Shown here piece after piece: positions 47,081 through 58,992 of a stretch of DNA of 64,000 nt; the first letter of the stretch is position 1, and each line of letters starts with the position of its first letter. The translations under genes and the position numbers were made by a program. The stretch is taken from positions 144,107,950-144,171,949 of the forward strand of contig CP136063.1 of assembly GCA_032622095.1 (NCBI GenBank), written 5' to 3'. The notes beneath the pieces were generated by a model that ran no database searches, was not told the DNA's origin, and worked only from the letters and a program-made list of their open reading frames with translations. Source of the DNA: Siphonodentalium dalli (taxonomy: Eukaryota > Mollusca > Scaphopoda > Gadilida > Siphonodentaliidae).

Positions 47081-47084
47081 ACTT

Positions 47085-50000
47085 GACGGTAACAGATGGG
47101 ACAAGCCAGTAACAGGAGAGACACTTGACGTAACAGAAGGGACAGTTTTATTATGTACATACTTGTGGAAACATTATTTCCAACAATAAAACAAAATGTC
47201 ACTTTCCATAAGTGAACGAGATCCAACTGGACCAAATGCGCACCACAACTGGAAACAAAATGTACTAACCGATAGTCTGATGCATATTAGGCTATCATTT
47301 GGTAACAGGAAGGACTGGTAGTAACAGGAAGGACACACACATACCAAATGTGACCAACAACACAATATAGTATGCGACCCGGCATAGGATAACTAAAAGC
47401 TAATGTTCTGGTGGGAAAATATAGGTGCCATTGATGAAATTTATGACATACACGCTGCAATTGGTCTCCGGTAACAGGAAGGACATTAGCGTAACTATGG
47501 CATATTGGCAATTCATATTTGTTGTCAGACTTTAACGGTGGATTTATTTTTCGTATGATGTATTATTGCAGAACTGTGTGACAATTTTAACTATAAACAT
47601 AGATAACACACTGGTAGTGGCATATGTTAATAATTGATAATAAGCAAGACACACATGAACATTGTGTTTAACCCTTTCAGTGCCAAGTCCGATTTTTGTA
47701 TCAACCCATATTTCCTGGATCATTTTTCAAATTTATTGATTATAATAATGTGATACATGGATGGAAAGAGCTCTAAGGGTTAAATATAGTATTGAACATG
47801 ATAATACAATAATACATTTCGCACGATGTTCATTGACAACCTGCGCAAAATTTGATGAAATTACCTTCGTCCGACGAATTGTACATATGTCGTACTGTGA
47901 ACAAAATACGTTTTATTTTAAATTCCACTGGGGGAGGGGTCATGAAAAAAGGTCCGAACACCAGGCGCTTTTTTAATTTTTCCGCCCTCTGGGTACTCAC
48001 CACCCCTTAATATTTTTTTCCGATTATGGGATAGGGATCAAATGGCTATTTTACTCAGTTTTCATGATCTTGTCTGATCAATGTTCCGTGCCATGATTAT
48101 AGAAGCATGCCTTCTTTTTATTTACCAACAAGACTGTAAAGTTTCAAAACAAGTCTCCAATAAATGTGGGCTGCATGGTATGCTGATGGATTGACATTTG
48201 AAATCCAAGATGGCCATGTTTGTTTGAAAACAATTTTGGAGAAAACATGGAGGCTCCCATCTAGAGGTCACTTCGAAGATCCATGACGATTGGATGAGAA
48301 ACGTGACCTTAAAGGTGTGCTAATGGATTTGGTCATACAAAGAGCAAAATCCAAGATGGCTTCCAGCGGTCATATTTTTCATAAAAAATCTTTCAAATTT
48401 GGCAACTCCCATCTAGAGGTGACCCTAGACCCATCTACCGAATATCGTTGAAATCGGTCAAAGTTTATTTTTAACACCTTTGTTTTATTTTATTATGGTT
48501 TTTAGAATATTCTATTTTTATTTGAAGAGTTCAGTGAAGAGTTTACATTTTTGTGTTGTTTTCATTTATATAAGGTTGAATAAATAATTTGTATTAGAAC
48601 TATTTAAATCTGAGCCTTTCCATGTCAATGTACATTGATAGATCCTTGATGAAAACAATTAGCAAGGTGACTTTTTTATTGCCACTTGGTGTGACACAAT
48701 GGTGTCATCCATCATTATTAACTGATGGTGAAATCAAACCCCTCTTACCAAGAGTTAAGTGCATACATGTACCTAAGTACATAATAGAAGCATTCTTAAA
48801 ATATTTTGTCCCATTATTTTGTAGAAAAATGACTAGCAAAAAAATTACAGGGCCAGGAAAAAATGTGTCAGCCGGGCTGCTGAACCACCCACCCACCCCC
48901 GCCTAATGTTTGGAAAAAAATTACAGACCCCGTGCACCCCACCTGCTGTAACTGGCTTTAATAAAAAATTTGATTTGGTTACTAGACAGGTTTAGATTAG
49001 ACAACTTCTGACTTCAGCAGCATGGCAGGTGATCATGTACAATGGTAGTGGACCTTTGACTACTAATATGTTGATAGCTAATATCCAGTTAACACTGTTT
49101 GCTCATTGCTATTTGTTTACGCAAGAGTAGCGGTCTCGTTAAATACTGACTATAGTAAACTCTTTATATTTCATGTATTCCGTAGATGACTAAATGGAAT
49201 CGCTGTGGAATGATGGATATACTTTGTTTGGATTTAAAATAGAGTACCTCACTTAAATGACTTTTCACATAAATGTACCGTGGGCATGAACGCAGTCATT
49301 CAATTTCGTGAGTTTTTGAAATCATAGAAAATCAGCAGGTCTACCAGCATTATAGCATATTAGCAGGACCACTTGACCTGGGGTGTGTCTATATATCTGA
49401 CAGTTTACACGGGTTTGTGTTGGGCATGGGAATGTGCCCTAAGTGAATGTATGTGAAAACTGTTCGATCATTGCAAATGAGCACGTATACTTTCGTTTAC
49501 TGGATCTCAATCAAGTATAATAGAAAACATCTCTACCAAAATGAGTGTGTGGAATACAGAAATGAATGGCGTTCTGCAAGGAAATACAAATATATGTCAA
49601 TTCACTGCCAAAAATAACAACTGTGTAATGGATTGTCACTGCTGTTACCGCAATGTCCCTTCTGTTACCACGTCCAGCATTATCTGAATGAGACAAGGAT
49701 GATGGGTAAAATCTGTGAAAATATTGATGTTATAAGCCAGAAACCAGAGCATGGTGATGTTAAAATCATTACGACATGCAAACTAATAAATACTCATGCC
49801 TATTTTTTAATTTTGTCCATGCTGTTACCAAAATGTTCACTGCTGTTACAATTTAAAGGGTAACAGTAGGGACGGTAACAGTAGGGACGTTTCGGGTCTA
49901 TACAGGCGATTCCCACTGGTCGTCTATTGGAATGTAACAAAATGTATGTGTTGCCTCACGGGGATCACATTGGACAAAACTAAGAAGAGAAACATTTGTG

Positions 50001-50240
50001 TAATAATAAACACATAGACCTGTATCTATGGGTAACAGTAGTGACACACTCCCACTGTACTCACCTGTTTGATGAATGACACGGTCAAATACGGGCAAAT
50101 TAACTGCACCGACCAGCGGATAACAGTTGTTTAGCCATGTGTATTGATGAGTAGTACTGGAAACCAATTTGAACTTCCTCATTCGCCAATGCCAAGACTG
50201 TTGTATTATGTGTTTCTCTCTTGGTAACAGTAGGGACCAC
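47085..50240. repeat. Scattered GTAACAG..GGGAC words
   Basis: The 15-base word GGTAACAGTAGGGAC and close variants recur at about 47096, 47110, 47130, 47301, 47321, 47470, 49858, 49873, 50030 and 50222 on plus. It recurs inverted near 49640-49670 and 49821-49850. Copies occur singly or in tandem pairs. The sequence between is not repeated, except that CTCCCATCTAGAGGT occurs twice (48255 and 48407) near AAATCCAAGATGGC words. Confidence 0.55.
50065..50156 (-). other. Weak candidate internal exon
   Basis: The minus strand reads TTTCCAG, then 92 open bases, then CAG followed by GTGAGT, a textbook donor. The peptide includes HQYTWLNNCYPLVGAVNLP and FDRVIHQTG. I do not recognise it. A second overlapping frame is also open, so coding status is uncertain. 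Confidence 0.25.
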
Positions 50241-50244
50241 CAAT

Positions 50245-50870
50245 CGAGGGACAGTTTTGTGACCTAAATTATGTCACTTGACTTGGTAAAAATTTCGCAT
50301 ATTTTGTGCTTTTATGATCAGGCATGTTACATATGATGCAAATTGTCTTACAAAGTGGTATTTAATGGTCATATTTTATACGAAAATGTCTGTTTTTGGG
50401 GGGATTTCGGAAAATGGGACAGGCATAATTAGCTATTTTTGCCATATTCCGAGCCTCTGGATTGTAGAGATATCAAGGAGCGGATGATATACGGTCTGCA
50501 ACAAGTCGACCCCATCCCATTTTATATCTCAAAATAAAAAAATGTAATTATTAATACACTTTTCTAAAAAAAAATGGTGATGGACAGAAATAAGCCACTT
50601 TTTTTGAAAAATGCCCATATACGATGAACAAGATTGAAATAATTCAAAGAAATTACGCTCCATCACGCCGCCAGTTATATGCAAAATTCAGATCTGAAGT
50701 TACACGTAGTGCCCAGAGCAAGCGACCAGTTAGACTGGACACTTATTTGTCGGTTCAATCTGAATGTTAGATATCGCGCCATTCAAAACAATGCCAAATG
50801 CATTGTGAACAAGAGCACCGCTACGGTGGCATAATATGCCCGTTGGTTTGTTTCAAATTGAATTTCAAAA
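50245..50870. other. No gene seen
   Basis: AT-rich sequence without clear repeats or exons. Confidence 0.3.
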
Positions 50871-50877
50871 AGACTCC

Positions 50878-50968
50878 ATAAATTCGAGTAAAATCAATAA
50901 AATAAAATAGTGAAGTCTATACTGATAAATTCGAGTAAAATCAATAAAATTAAATAGTGAAGTCTATA
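50878..50968 (+). repeat. 44-bp tandem duplication
   Basis: ATAAATTCGAGTAAAATCAA to GTCTATA occurs at 50878-50921 and 50925-50968 (period 47) with one base change. Confidence 0.85.
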
Positions 50969-51069
50969 ATTGGACAAATTCTAGATTCAAGCACAGCATG
51001 TATTTGAGCCAATTCAGCCACATACCTAGTCTGTTGGTGATAAACCAACCATAAATGCATGTATAGTTA

Positions 51070-51430
51070 TCAACAGGTCACATATAAAACCGGAATTTCG
51101 AGCTTGATCTGTGCTTTATGGTATACAAAATTTCATTCCATTAAGTCAAAATGCATGAAATGAAGTTATCATCTGCACGGAAAGCATGAAAAGTTTAAAA
51201 ACACCCGTAACTCTGGTATTGATGGGCGGGCGGAACCCACGATTGAACTTGATATATGTATTTATGGTTGATAACATGAATACCAAATATATAAACCAAA
51301 CATAATTCCATTCAGTCAACATTAACTGAAGTTACCATCCGGAAACCAAGAAAACCCAAAAAGTCGAATAAGGTCCGTAACTCTGGTAGAAATGAGCGAA
51401 CTTAATATATATTATCTGGTAGTGAATATA
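51070..51430 (+). repeat. Diverged duplicated interspersed repeat
   Basis: Two related segments, each with CATTCCATT(A/C)AGTCAA, a GAAGTTA(T/C)CATC block and CGTAACTCTGGTA followed by ATGGGCG or ATGAGCG (51130-51235 and 51308-51405). A GACGGAC/CGGACGG run follows (51466-51512). Typical of old non-autonomous repeats. Confidence 0.5.
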
Positions 51431-51969
51431 CCGATATTCGTTCTATCGATCCGGAAAAGAGATATAAACGGATGGATCGACAGGCGGACCGACAATCGGA
51501 CGGACGGACAAATAGCATAATCCGTCCCTTTTTTAAACTGGGTATACAACTCCGAGACGACACACGTACGACATAAAATATGTAAATATATATTGTTCTC
51601 GTTATATTTCACTAGTCATGAATAGGCGTGTGCTTCCCGGGATACTTGGCATCGCGCCAAAAATATGAGCGCGCGGATTGATCCGCGCATGACAGGAACA
51701 CCAGACATTGCAAAATGATTGCATTGTTCATTAAAGTTAAATTCTTGTCCAACTTCGTTGTACTACCGAAAAAGTACACAAAACAAAGTTGAAAATTGGG
51801 GGATTATATGTTTGGTCGCCAGTCAGATCGCCCAATACCGTCGTATACGGTAGTGAGGCGTCTCGGCCAACGCCGTAAATGTATGTATTTTGCATACATT
51901 TTCGTCTTCTGTTAAAGATCTTGATTTGTTAAAAAGGCACAAAGCTCTATTTTTGCATGTGATATGCAA

Positions 51970-52116
51970 GATCTTCAACTCGTTATGTTGCGATATAAGA
52001 TTTTATTAAACTCGTTTCATAAATTTGATTCACAACTCGTCTACGACTTGTTGTGAACCAAATTTATCAAACTCGTTTCATAAAATCGTATATCCCAACA
52101 TAACTCGTTGGAGATC
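51970..52116. repeat. 147-bp hairpin with AACTCGT words
   Basis: The arms of about 71 bases pair around a CTAC loop with scattered mismatches. AACTCGTT or its complement lies at both ends and again near the centre (CACAACTCGTC / GACTTGTTGTG). Likely a small fold-back element. Confidence 0.7.
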
Positions 52117-52613
52117 CTCTATACACAGCGCTTGCCTCCAGGTCAGTTAGAATCACTTGTGCAAATATAAGCCAGATAGCTATAAAATCCACTTCCACAC
52201 CATTCGCACTATAACTGTCTCAAATTGTTTCGTAAATCTAATAGAGTGGGAAATAAATATTATTAGACTAATACCAAAATTAATGTTATTCTATTCAAAA
52301 TTATTACAGACAAATCCACAACTGAACAGTCGACATTATGTCAACAAACCATTACTTCGTAAATATATGTTCATAGTGATCGCCCTTGTCACGACGTACA
52401 TGTATACATTTGTATTAGTCAATCGATCCGCGACGTTTTCAACAATATCATCCCTGGATAAGTGGGTCTGCTAATTTGCTATGTTGTTGGTGGCTCCTGC
52501 TGAAACGCTATGATGGTGGCAGGGCAACATGGATATTTCATCGTCCAAAGCAAAACTATAACGATTCATAGTTGAAGTGTGCGCAACTATGTATTTTACG
52601 TGTATATACTCAC

Positions 52614-52799
52614 CCACTTATAAAAAGCGGCGATTCCTGCACTGGTTTTCTGTGCGTCAGCCAGTGTATACTTCGATAGAACAGCTTCAACCTGTTGATA
52701 TGTGTATGGACCGACCATGTTAGGGTCGCACGCGCGAATACGGTCCTTCAAACTGTCTTTGCCACGTTTGCTCATCACCCCTTTGATGTAGTTCCAATT
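52614..52799 (-). CDS. Internal exon, dynein heavy chain stalk-like
   Basis: On the minus strand TTTGTTTCAG precedes and GTGAGT follows 186 bp (62 codons) of open phase-0 sequence, a symmetric exon. The peptide opens NWNYIKGVMSKRGKDSLKD and closes SAGIAAFYKW. The pattern (N/S)-W..I......D......V......DAQK-SA....W is the region after the microtubule-binding tip of dynein heavy chains, where a conserved Trp starts and KW/WV ends the block. Which heavy chain is unknown, and neighbouring exons were not found by eye in this window. Gene structure is well supported by the splice sites; the family is an inference from motif spacing. Confidence 0.5.
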
Positions 52800-52971
52800 C
52801 TGAAACAAAATAATCCTTATAGTATAGTAATTTGGTTATTGGCCGTATATGCAGCTGTACGTCACTTTAAGTATACTCTATAATGCTGACACTGTACCAC
52901 ATGTGAGGGCTTTTGTCCCGTGTGTTATATGCACGTGATCTACAAGACACAGCGAAAGACGTCATATACGT

Positions 52972-53295
52972 GGCTTATACTACGGCTACGACAAGCGTAC
53001 ACCGCCCGGTGACAAACATCTAGGGCGTGAGCCCGCTAGCCTTGATTTTGATATTGGTGTTAGTCGCGTTTTGTGGTCAGGTTTGTGAGCTGATTGTTCT
53101 GTGATGTGTAATGATTTTACAAGGTTAGAAGGTTGGTTGGTTGTTTGGTGGAGATAATTACGCAATGGCTTATACTACGGTCACGACAAGCGTATCTACA
53201 CCGCCCGGGAACAGTCATCAACGCCCCCGGAGCCATCTAAGGCGTGAGCCCGCTGTCCTAAGTTTTGATATTAGTGTTAGTATTGTTAAGTGGTC
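52972..53295 (+). repeat. Diverged tandem duplication, about 190-bp period
   Basis: GGCTTATACTACGG, CACGACAAGCGTA, ACACCGCCCGG and GCGTGAGCCCGCT occur in the same order at 52972-53093 and 53168-53295. It may be part of the 3' region of the minus-strand retrotransposon next to it. Confidence 0.65.
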
Positions 53296-53674
53296 GATAT
53301 TGCATGTATGTAGGTTAGTATACATGATGACTTAATTTACTGGGGTTCTACTAGCATTGGACTTTATTGAGGACTTGCTTTACTGCAGGGTAGCGTGGCC
53401 AATCCACTATGTTCGCCTGCCGATGGTCAGTATGCACCAAAGAGCCCGGTGATACATAATTGATAATTACCTGCCATGTAGGTAGGGATGTCTGGTGGGA
53501 TTTACCTGATTGGGGCATTGTATCGTGGGTAGCTGAAATGAGATGTTGATTATTAGACTTACCATACTTTTGTCTGGACTGTGTTAGTAACCTGATCGAC
53601 CTCGCGTGTTTAGTAAGTTCTTAAGATATAGGCCTATTTGTTTGTTTGTTGATTGTTTTGGTCAGTATAGTGTT
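53296..53674 (-). other. Probable 3' untranslated part of the retrotransposon
   Basis: No open frame. T/G-rich on plus with TTTGTTTGTTGATTG near 53640, downstream (minus) of the RT stop codon at 53675-53677. Assignment by position only. Confidence 0.35.
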
Positions 53675-55345
53675 TTACCTGAGCTCGAGTTCGTCCATTA
53701 GGGCGCTACCTTGTAGTCTTATTAGAGTGTTTGCTAGGGTTTGAAGTCTAACGTGGAGCGAGGGTATGTCGGCTGTATTATGTAATGCCCTGATGGGGGT
53801 TCGTGTATTTTCTTGAAGTGCCATTGTCAATGCTTTGTTTTGATTACTTGGAGTTGAGTGTTGAGTGTAGATTTCGGTAAATCGGCTGTTATGATGGCCC
53901 CGTATTCCATGATTGGTCGTATAAATTGCTTATATAGCTTAATTATGGTTACTGGATTGAGTCCCCATGATGTGCCCCTGAGCATCCTTAATAGCCCAAT
54001 TCTTTGGTAGGCCCTGGTTGAGATGTTTTTAATGTGTGTTTGGAAAGATAGTTTTTGGTCCAGAGTTATGCCCAAGAGTGTTGCCTCCTGGGTTTGTTCG
54101 AAAGTTTCCCCATAGATGGACATTTTAAGTTTATATTTGGTTTGTTTTCTGCTAAAGAGGATTAATTGCGGTTTTTTTTTTGCGTTCCGTTTAATGCGCC
54201 ATTTAGAACCCCACCCTTCCAGGTTGTTGAGTTGTTTTTGTAGTCTGAATTCTAGCGTTTTGGGTTCCCACCTGTGGCCCAAAGGCCCAGATCATCGGCG
54301 AATTGTGAGATTGATATGTTGTGTAGTGGATTGCTAGGTTTGTCGTTGACGTATTATATATTAAGAAAAGTAACCGACTTAATACTGACCCCTGTTGCGT
54401 ACCGGCTTTAAGGTTGACGCTGTCTGAAATTTCTTCCCCGACCCTTACTTTGATAGATCTTTGCACGAGAAATGAAGAGATAAGTCTTAACATTTTAGTG
54501 GGGATGTCGGTTGTTGTTTTTAGTTTGTATTGAAGGCCGTGGTGCCATACTGAATCGAATGCCTTTTCTATACATCCAAGAATGTGGCAGCCCCCTCCCA
54601 GCCCCGGCTTATTGCTGTGCGCATATCTCCTACTATTCTATAAACATGTTCCTGTTCCCTCTTTGCCTTTACGATATGAACGTTGGAATTTGTTGAAAAA
54701 GTGTTGATTCTCAAGGTTGTTTAATATTATATTGCTGATGATTCGTTCGAAAAGTTTTCCCAAACATTGAAGTTAACTAATGGGTCAAAATTTGTAGCTA
54801 TTTTATGGTCTTCCCCTGGTTTTGGAATCATAACCCCTATAGCGGATTTCCACGATTTAGGGAAGTATATAGCCGTGTTGTTTACAAACATTTATTCTAT
54901 ATAAGTTCTAGTCTATCGAACATTGATTTTGGGCCCTGTTTGATTATTCCAAATCTTAATTCGTCATCACCCGGGGCTTTGTTTGGTTTTGCTTTGTTTG
55001 GTTTTGGTCTTGGATTTATTGTGGTGTAATAGTAGTTGCCAATGTGTGTTCATCGTCTGCCTCGGATAAGGGTGATTTTAAGTGTACGAATGTGTGTTTG
55101 TTTTGTCTTATATATTCAATTACATATTTTCTTAACTTTTCGCTGAATTGGTCACCTGTGTGGGTTTTGTGTATATTTTGTAGTAATGTCGCGAAAAATT
55201 TAGCTTTGTCTATGTTGTTTGTGAATGATTCGTTGTTTTCGTCTTTGAGCGGTTTGTCGCTATTGTTTGAGGTAGCTTGGCCAGTTAAAACTTTGAATGT
55301 TTTCCAGAATTTCCCATCTAATTGACTTTCCCCAAGTTCGGTGGT

Positions 55346-55356
55346 TACCCTTTCCC
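55346..55356 (+). repeat. 11-bp target duplication TACCCTTTCCC, left
   Basis: The same 11 bases occur at 56701-56711, flanking the insert in the retrotransposon. The last base pairs (TA) may belong to the terminus, leaving 9. Confidence 0.75.
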
Positions 55357-56700
55357 TAGTCCAAGTCCAAGATTTTGGGATGGAGAGATGCTAGTATTTA
55401 GTCCGAGATCGCGCGCATAGCCTTCTTATGACACGAGTTACGCCCAGGATCTGTGGCGGGAATCTGTGGTGTATTTTACTCGATTTACCTAACAAAGCAA
55501 TACATGATGCTATATACGTCGGAAAGAGTGACATCTTATGGTCAGAATGGTGTATAATAATCTAACTTTAATGTTAAATTACACATAGAATATTCCGGTT
55601 GATTGCCACAAACATCGTTGTTATTTCTGTTTGTTTACTTAACTGAAAGCCGAACTCAGGTTCCGAAGAACTTCGGCATTGTCCGGTGTTTGTTCTGAGT
55701 ATTCTAGTTTCCGTTTCTATATATAGCGCGGGGTTTTCCGAACAAAATGGCGAAAACCGATCGCCGCAAAGTCCAGTTTCCAATGTGCTTTGAGAACAAT
55801 TCCCGCACTAAAAACTTAATGACATAATGGAGGATCAGAAAGGTAGTTTTGTTGACAATTTTCGCAAGCAACTTGTCAAAATTGGAGCAAATTAGAACTC
55901 TTGTCTCTGACTTGCCATGCGTGTGATTTTCATCCATGTGCATTTTGACTTTTGTGTTGATAAAATAATCGGAGAACCGAATCACACAGTTTCGAAATAT
56001 AGTTCTTCCGTTTTAGTGGGACTTTTCAAACTTAAGGTTAAAAATTTATACAAATTTTGTTTGATTTTTTGTGTGCTTAACAAGAGCAGTATATTGCTCT
56101 GTTCGCTTAGTATATATCTTAATTTCGCTGAAGTCCACCAAATGTGGGAAATGTAGCACCATATTATTTATTCTAATGCTCGTTGTGTTTACACTGTTTT
56201 AAACTTTGAGAGGGTTGTAATTCCAGTATTTATTTAATGTATTACATTTATATCTTCAATGTTTAATTAATCTATTTATTTTTTTATTTATTGACACACA
56301 TAATTACGATTACAATGGAGAATTCATCGTAATTTGCGTTGTTAGTCGAAAATCTACGGAATATTTTCAACGGAAAATGCCGAACACAGTTCGCGAGGTC
56401 AACTGAGTTCGCATACTTTTAAAAATTTGTAAACATTGCGGTAAATATCTCTTTTCGCATTAAATTACCGCTTTCAATTCACAACTGATGTGGGTTCAGA
56501 TCAAATAGCATGTCTTCTGCGGAAAATATCTTTTATTGTCGCAATTGTGATATTTTATTTCATATAATTGTGGTTTTATTTGAGCGGGTCATTAACGCTT
56601 AACTCGTGTCATAAGAAGGCTATGCGCGCGATCTCGGACTAAATACTAGCATCTCTCCATCCCAAAATCTTAGCTAGTTTTAGTACGAGAAGACTTGGAC
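55357..56700. mobile_element. MULE-like non-autonomous DNA transposon inserted in the retrotransposon
   Basis: The inner inverted repeats are a perfect 71 bp (55369-55439 and 56601-56671). The extreme ends GTCCAAGTC / GACTTGGAC are also inverted, but about 20 extra bases (56672-56691) separate them from the 71-bp repeat on the right only. A 9-11 bp target duplication with long inverted repeats suits Mutator-like elements. The core (55440-56600) contains short inverted words with GTTCCGAAGAACTTCGG and AACACAGTTCGC but no recognisable transposase. ORFs of 69 and 93 codons lack motifs. Confidence 0.75.
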
Positions 56701-57536
56701 TACCCTTTCCCATGATTCCCTTTTTTCCCGTGTAACTGATTTGTTTAGGCAGGGTTGGTAGTTTGGGGGGCTAACCCCGGGATGGTCGAATAGACCGAGA
56801 GGTCTATTCCTTCACCCCTCACGCTTTGTTTACTTGTCTTGTTAAGTTGTTATACAGAGTTCTGTGTTCGATGTCTTTGGGATGTTTTTTCTTTAGTCTG
56901 CATGCATGTTTTGCGTTTGGTGTGAATTAATTATAATGTTTCCCGTGATACTCTTAATGGCATCCTTAGTTATGTCGGATATTGATTTGGCTGCCATTTC
57001 GATATAATTTGGGGTGTTAATTTCACTATTGCCAATGTTCAAGTTTATGTTTTCCCTAAATTGTTCCAATCTGAATTCCTGAGGTTTCTTTTGAGAATAT
57101 CTTTGTCGTGTTGTGGTTTTATTTGTGTTATGTATAGTTCGACTGGATAGTGGTCGCTCCCTATATCGAATCCTATCATGCATTTGTGTGTTGTTTTTGC
57201 AATTGATGGCGTGGCTAGGGCGTAGTCTAACATTTCCCATGATTTGTTTATATGTCGTGGTGGGTTGCGATGCCTTTGTTATTGAGTAGTATTAGTTCTT
57301 GGTATTCCATTATGTCGAATAGTGCGTCCCCGTAGGGATTAGTTTTGCTGCATGTATATACAATGTGTTTTGCATTTATCTAATTTATCTGTAAAATATT
57401 TGAAAGTTGAGGAGGAGTTTTGCCCGGTGGGACGAATAGGGGAATTATAGCTGTTTTCATATTGCTGATAGTTGTTTCTATTGCTATGATTTCTTCTTTA
57501 TGGTATGTTCGTACGCTGGCAAAATTGCACTGCAAA

Positions 57537-57579
57537 CTGCAAAAATGCCATGCCCGATGGTTAGCTGGCATTTTTGCAG
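57537..57579. repeat. Perfect 14-bp-stem hairpin between two retrotransposon fragments
   Basis: CTGCAAAAATGCCA (57537-57550) and TGGCATTTTTGCAG (57566-57579) enclose 15 bases. It sits in the 125-bp gap between oppositely oriented retroelement remnants. Confidence 0.75.
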
Positions 57580-57640
57580 GTTGCCGACTAGCTCGTGCTC
57601 CGTCGTGGCTGACTGACAACAATTTAAGAACTTAAACACA

Positions 57641-58486
57641 ACTCAAAAAGAGAAGCTTGAGAAGGCCCATAGAGTTTGCATCAAGCATATGCAAGGTTTT
57701 CCGACGAGGACCCGTACACTTATTGCACAAGGCTGTCTGGGCAGTTCCACGCTAGAATCGTGGATTGTTCGTCGGAAACTCTCAATATTTGGCGCTTTCT
57801 GTAGACCAAATTACGAGAAAGCATCAAAACAGTTATTCCTATACGACGCCTCTATGATTTTATTTCAGGTCTGTCAACTGATGAAACCTCTTTTATTTAT
57901 GACATATGGTGCATTCTATGTAAATATAATATTGAACATCACCTTATTGAATATGCTATTTCCAATGAATTTCCATCGGTCGTGGCGTGGAAACGGTCAG
58001 CTGTACAGGAGTTAGATGAACTTGACTGGTATAATCGTATCTCCAGCGACTCCTCTTTGGCAGCATTCCGCGCCATTCACCCCACGCCGCGAACGATCGG
58101 TATATGGAAACTATGCTCACAATTTCCGGAGGAAATATTTGTATTCCTCCTGATCGGTCGCATAATCGCACATACAGCTTTCGGAGAAAATGACACATGC
58201 AAACACTGTTTAGCGACCTACCCATGTGTAGTACAACATATCTTGTTAGATTGCCCGTCATTGCTACATATTCGGAATGACATGTGGTACCACGTCATTG
58301 ATCAACATGGCATTGAATGTTTAATTCTACCTAGACCAAATACCCCGTTTGCAGCTAATGTCTGCCTTTCTGGGATCGCCACCTAGAGATCTCGCTCTAC
58401 TCTCAGATAATCTCTCTAATCTGTCTCGCTTGCTCGTTAGGACAACAGCATTTGTGTGGAAACGGTTTCATTTTGATAACCGTTAA
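57641..58486 (+). pseudogene. Non-LTR retrotransposon C-terminal fragment
   Basis: Begins with EKLEKAHRVCIKHMQGFPTR, a conserved block after the RT thumb, then LGSSTLESWIVRRKLSIFG. After a frame change near 57857 it continues through FISGLSTDETSFIYDIWC into WKRSAVQELDELDWYNR. A zinc-knuckle-like C-x2-C-x9-H-x4-C (CKHCLATYPCVVQHILLDC) follows. A second frame change near 58365 leads to SPPRDLALLSDNL and TTAFVWKRFHFDNR, stop 58484-58486. The catalytic RT is missing, so this is a 5'-truncated, dead copy. It differs from both other retroelements here. Confidence 0.75.
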
Positions 58487-58760
58487 CTAAAGTGATCAGC
58501 GCTCTTTCGGGGTAGAATGGCGTTAATTTTCTATTAATACATTTACAGTTAGTTGGTAAATTATCTCTGTCACAGCATTGGCCAATTCAGTACCATGCAC
58601 CGTTCCGCCAAATATGTATATATTTCAAATTACCCATATTTTCCTACATGTGTACGCTGTTAGAACAGTTTACGTACGATACATTTCACATAGCCTCACT
58701 TCAACGGACATCCATGAATCATAGTATTCTCCAGGATACATGATCGCACAAGCCATACCC
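58487..58760. other. Retroelement flank, no gene seen
   Basis: AT-rich sequence; may include the 3' UTR of the fragment upstream. Confidence 0.3.
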
Positions 58761-58990
58761 ATATGTATGTGTGTATATATGTGTTTATGTGTATGAGGGT
58801 GTATATGCGTGTGTATGTGCGTATACATATGTATGTGTATGTGTGAATATATGTTTGTATATGTATGTATATATATGTATACATGTGTGTATGCATGTTT
58901 ATGTGTATGTATGTGTATATAGATATATATGTATGTATATATATAGATATATGTATAGTGGCCATATATGTAGGTGGCTATATATATATA
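58760..58990 (+). repeat. TG/TA-rich alternating tract
   Basis: Continuous TATGTGTATA-type purine-pyrimidine alternation, prone to Z-DNA or cruciform formation. ORFs rich in Y, I, H and V over it are not genes. It leads directly into the left arm of the large inverted repeat. Confidence 0.85.
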
Positions 58991-58992
58991 TA

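Larger units (their letters stand above)
53675..57515 (-). pseudogene. Non-LTR retrotransposon with APE endonuclease and RT, broken and split
   Basis: Read on minus from 57515: endonuclease fragments with NPYGDALFDIMEYQELILLN, then LDYALATPSIAK and GSDHYPVELYI, which carries the SDH catalytic motif of APE-type endonucleases. A linker (CRLKKKHPKDIEHRTLYNN, about 56870) follows, then a 1,344-bp foreign insert. The RT follows: KAPGDDELRF, SWKSAIGVMIPKPGEDHKIA, FLD / EKAFDSVWHHGL, GTQQGSVLS and QFADDLGLWA, so the FADD pair survives. The thumb (YKQFIRPIMEYGAI) and a C-terminus ending LMDELELR at the stop 53675-53677 complete it. Frameshifts lie near 54570, 54340-54280 and 53835, and several more in 54600-55000. 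Jockey-like by motif style. The 5' end is truncated within the endonuclease near 57515. Confidence 0.85.

Noticed and set aside
55574-55985. 69- and 93-aa ORFs inside the MULE-like insert
   Set aside because: No transposase motif (no D-D-E spacing or zinc finger); treated as chance frames of a non-autonomous element.
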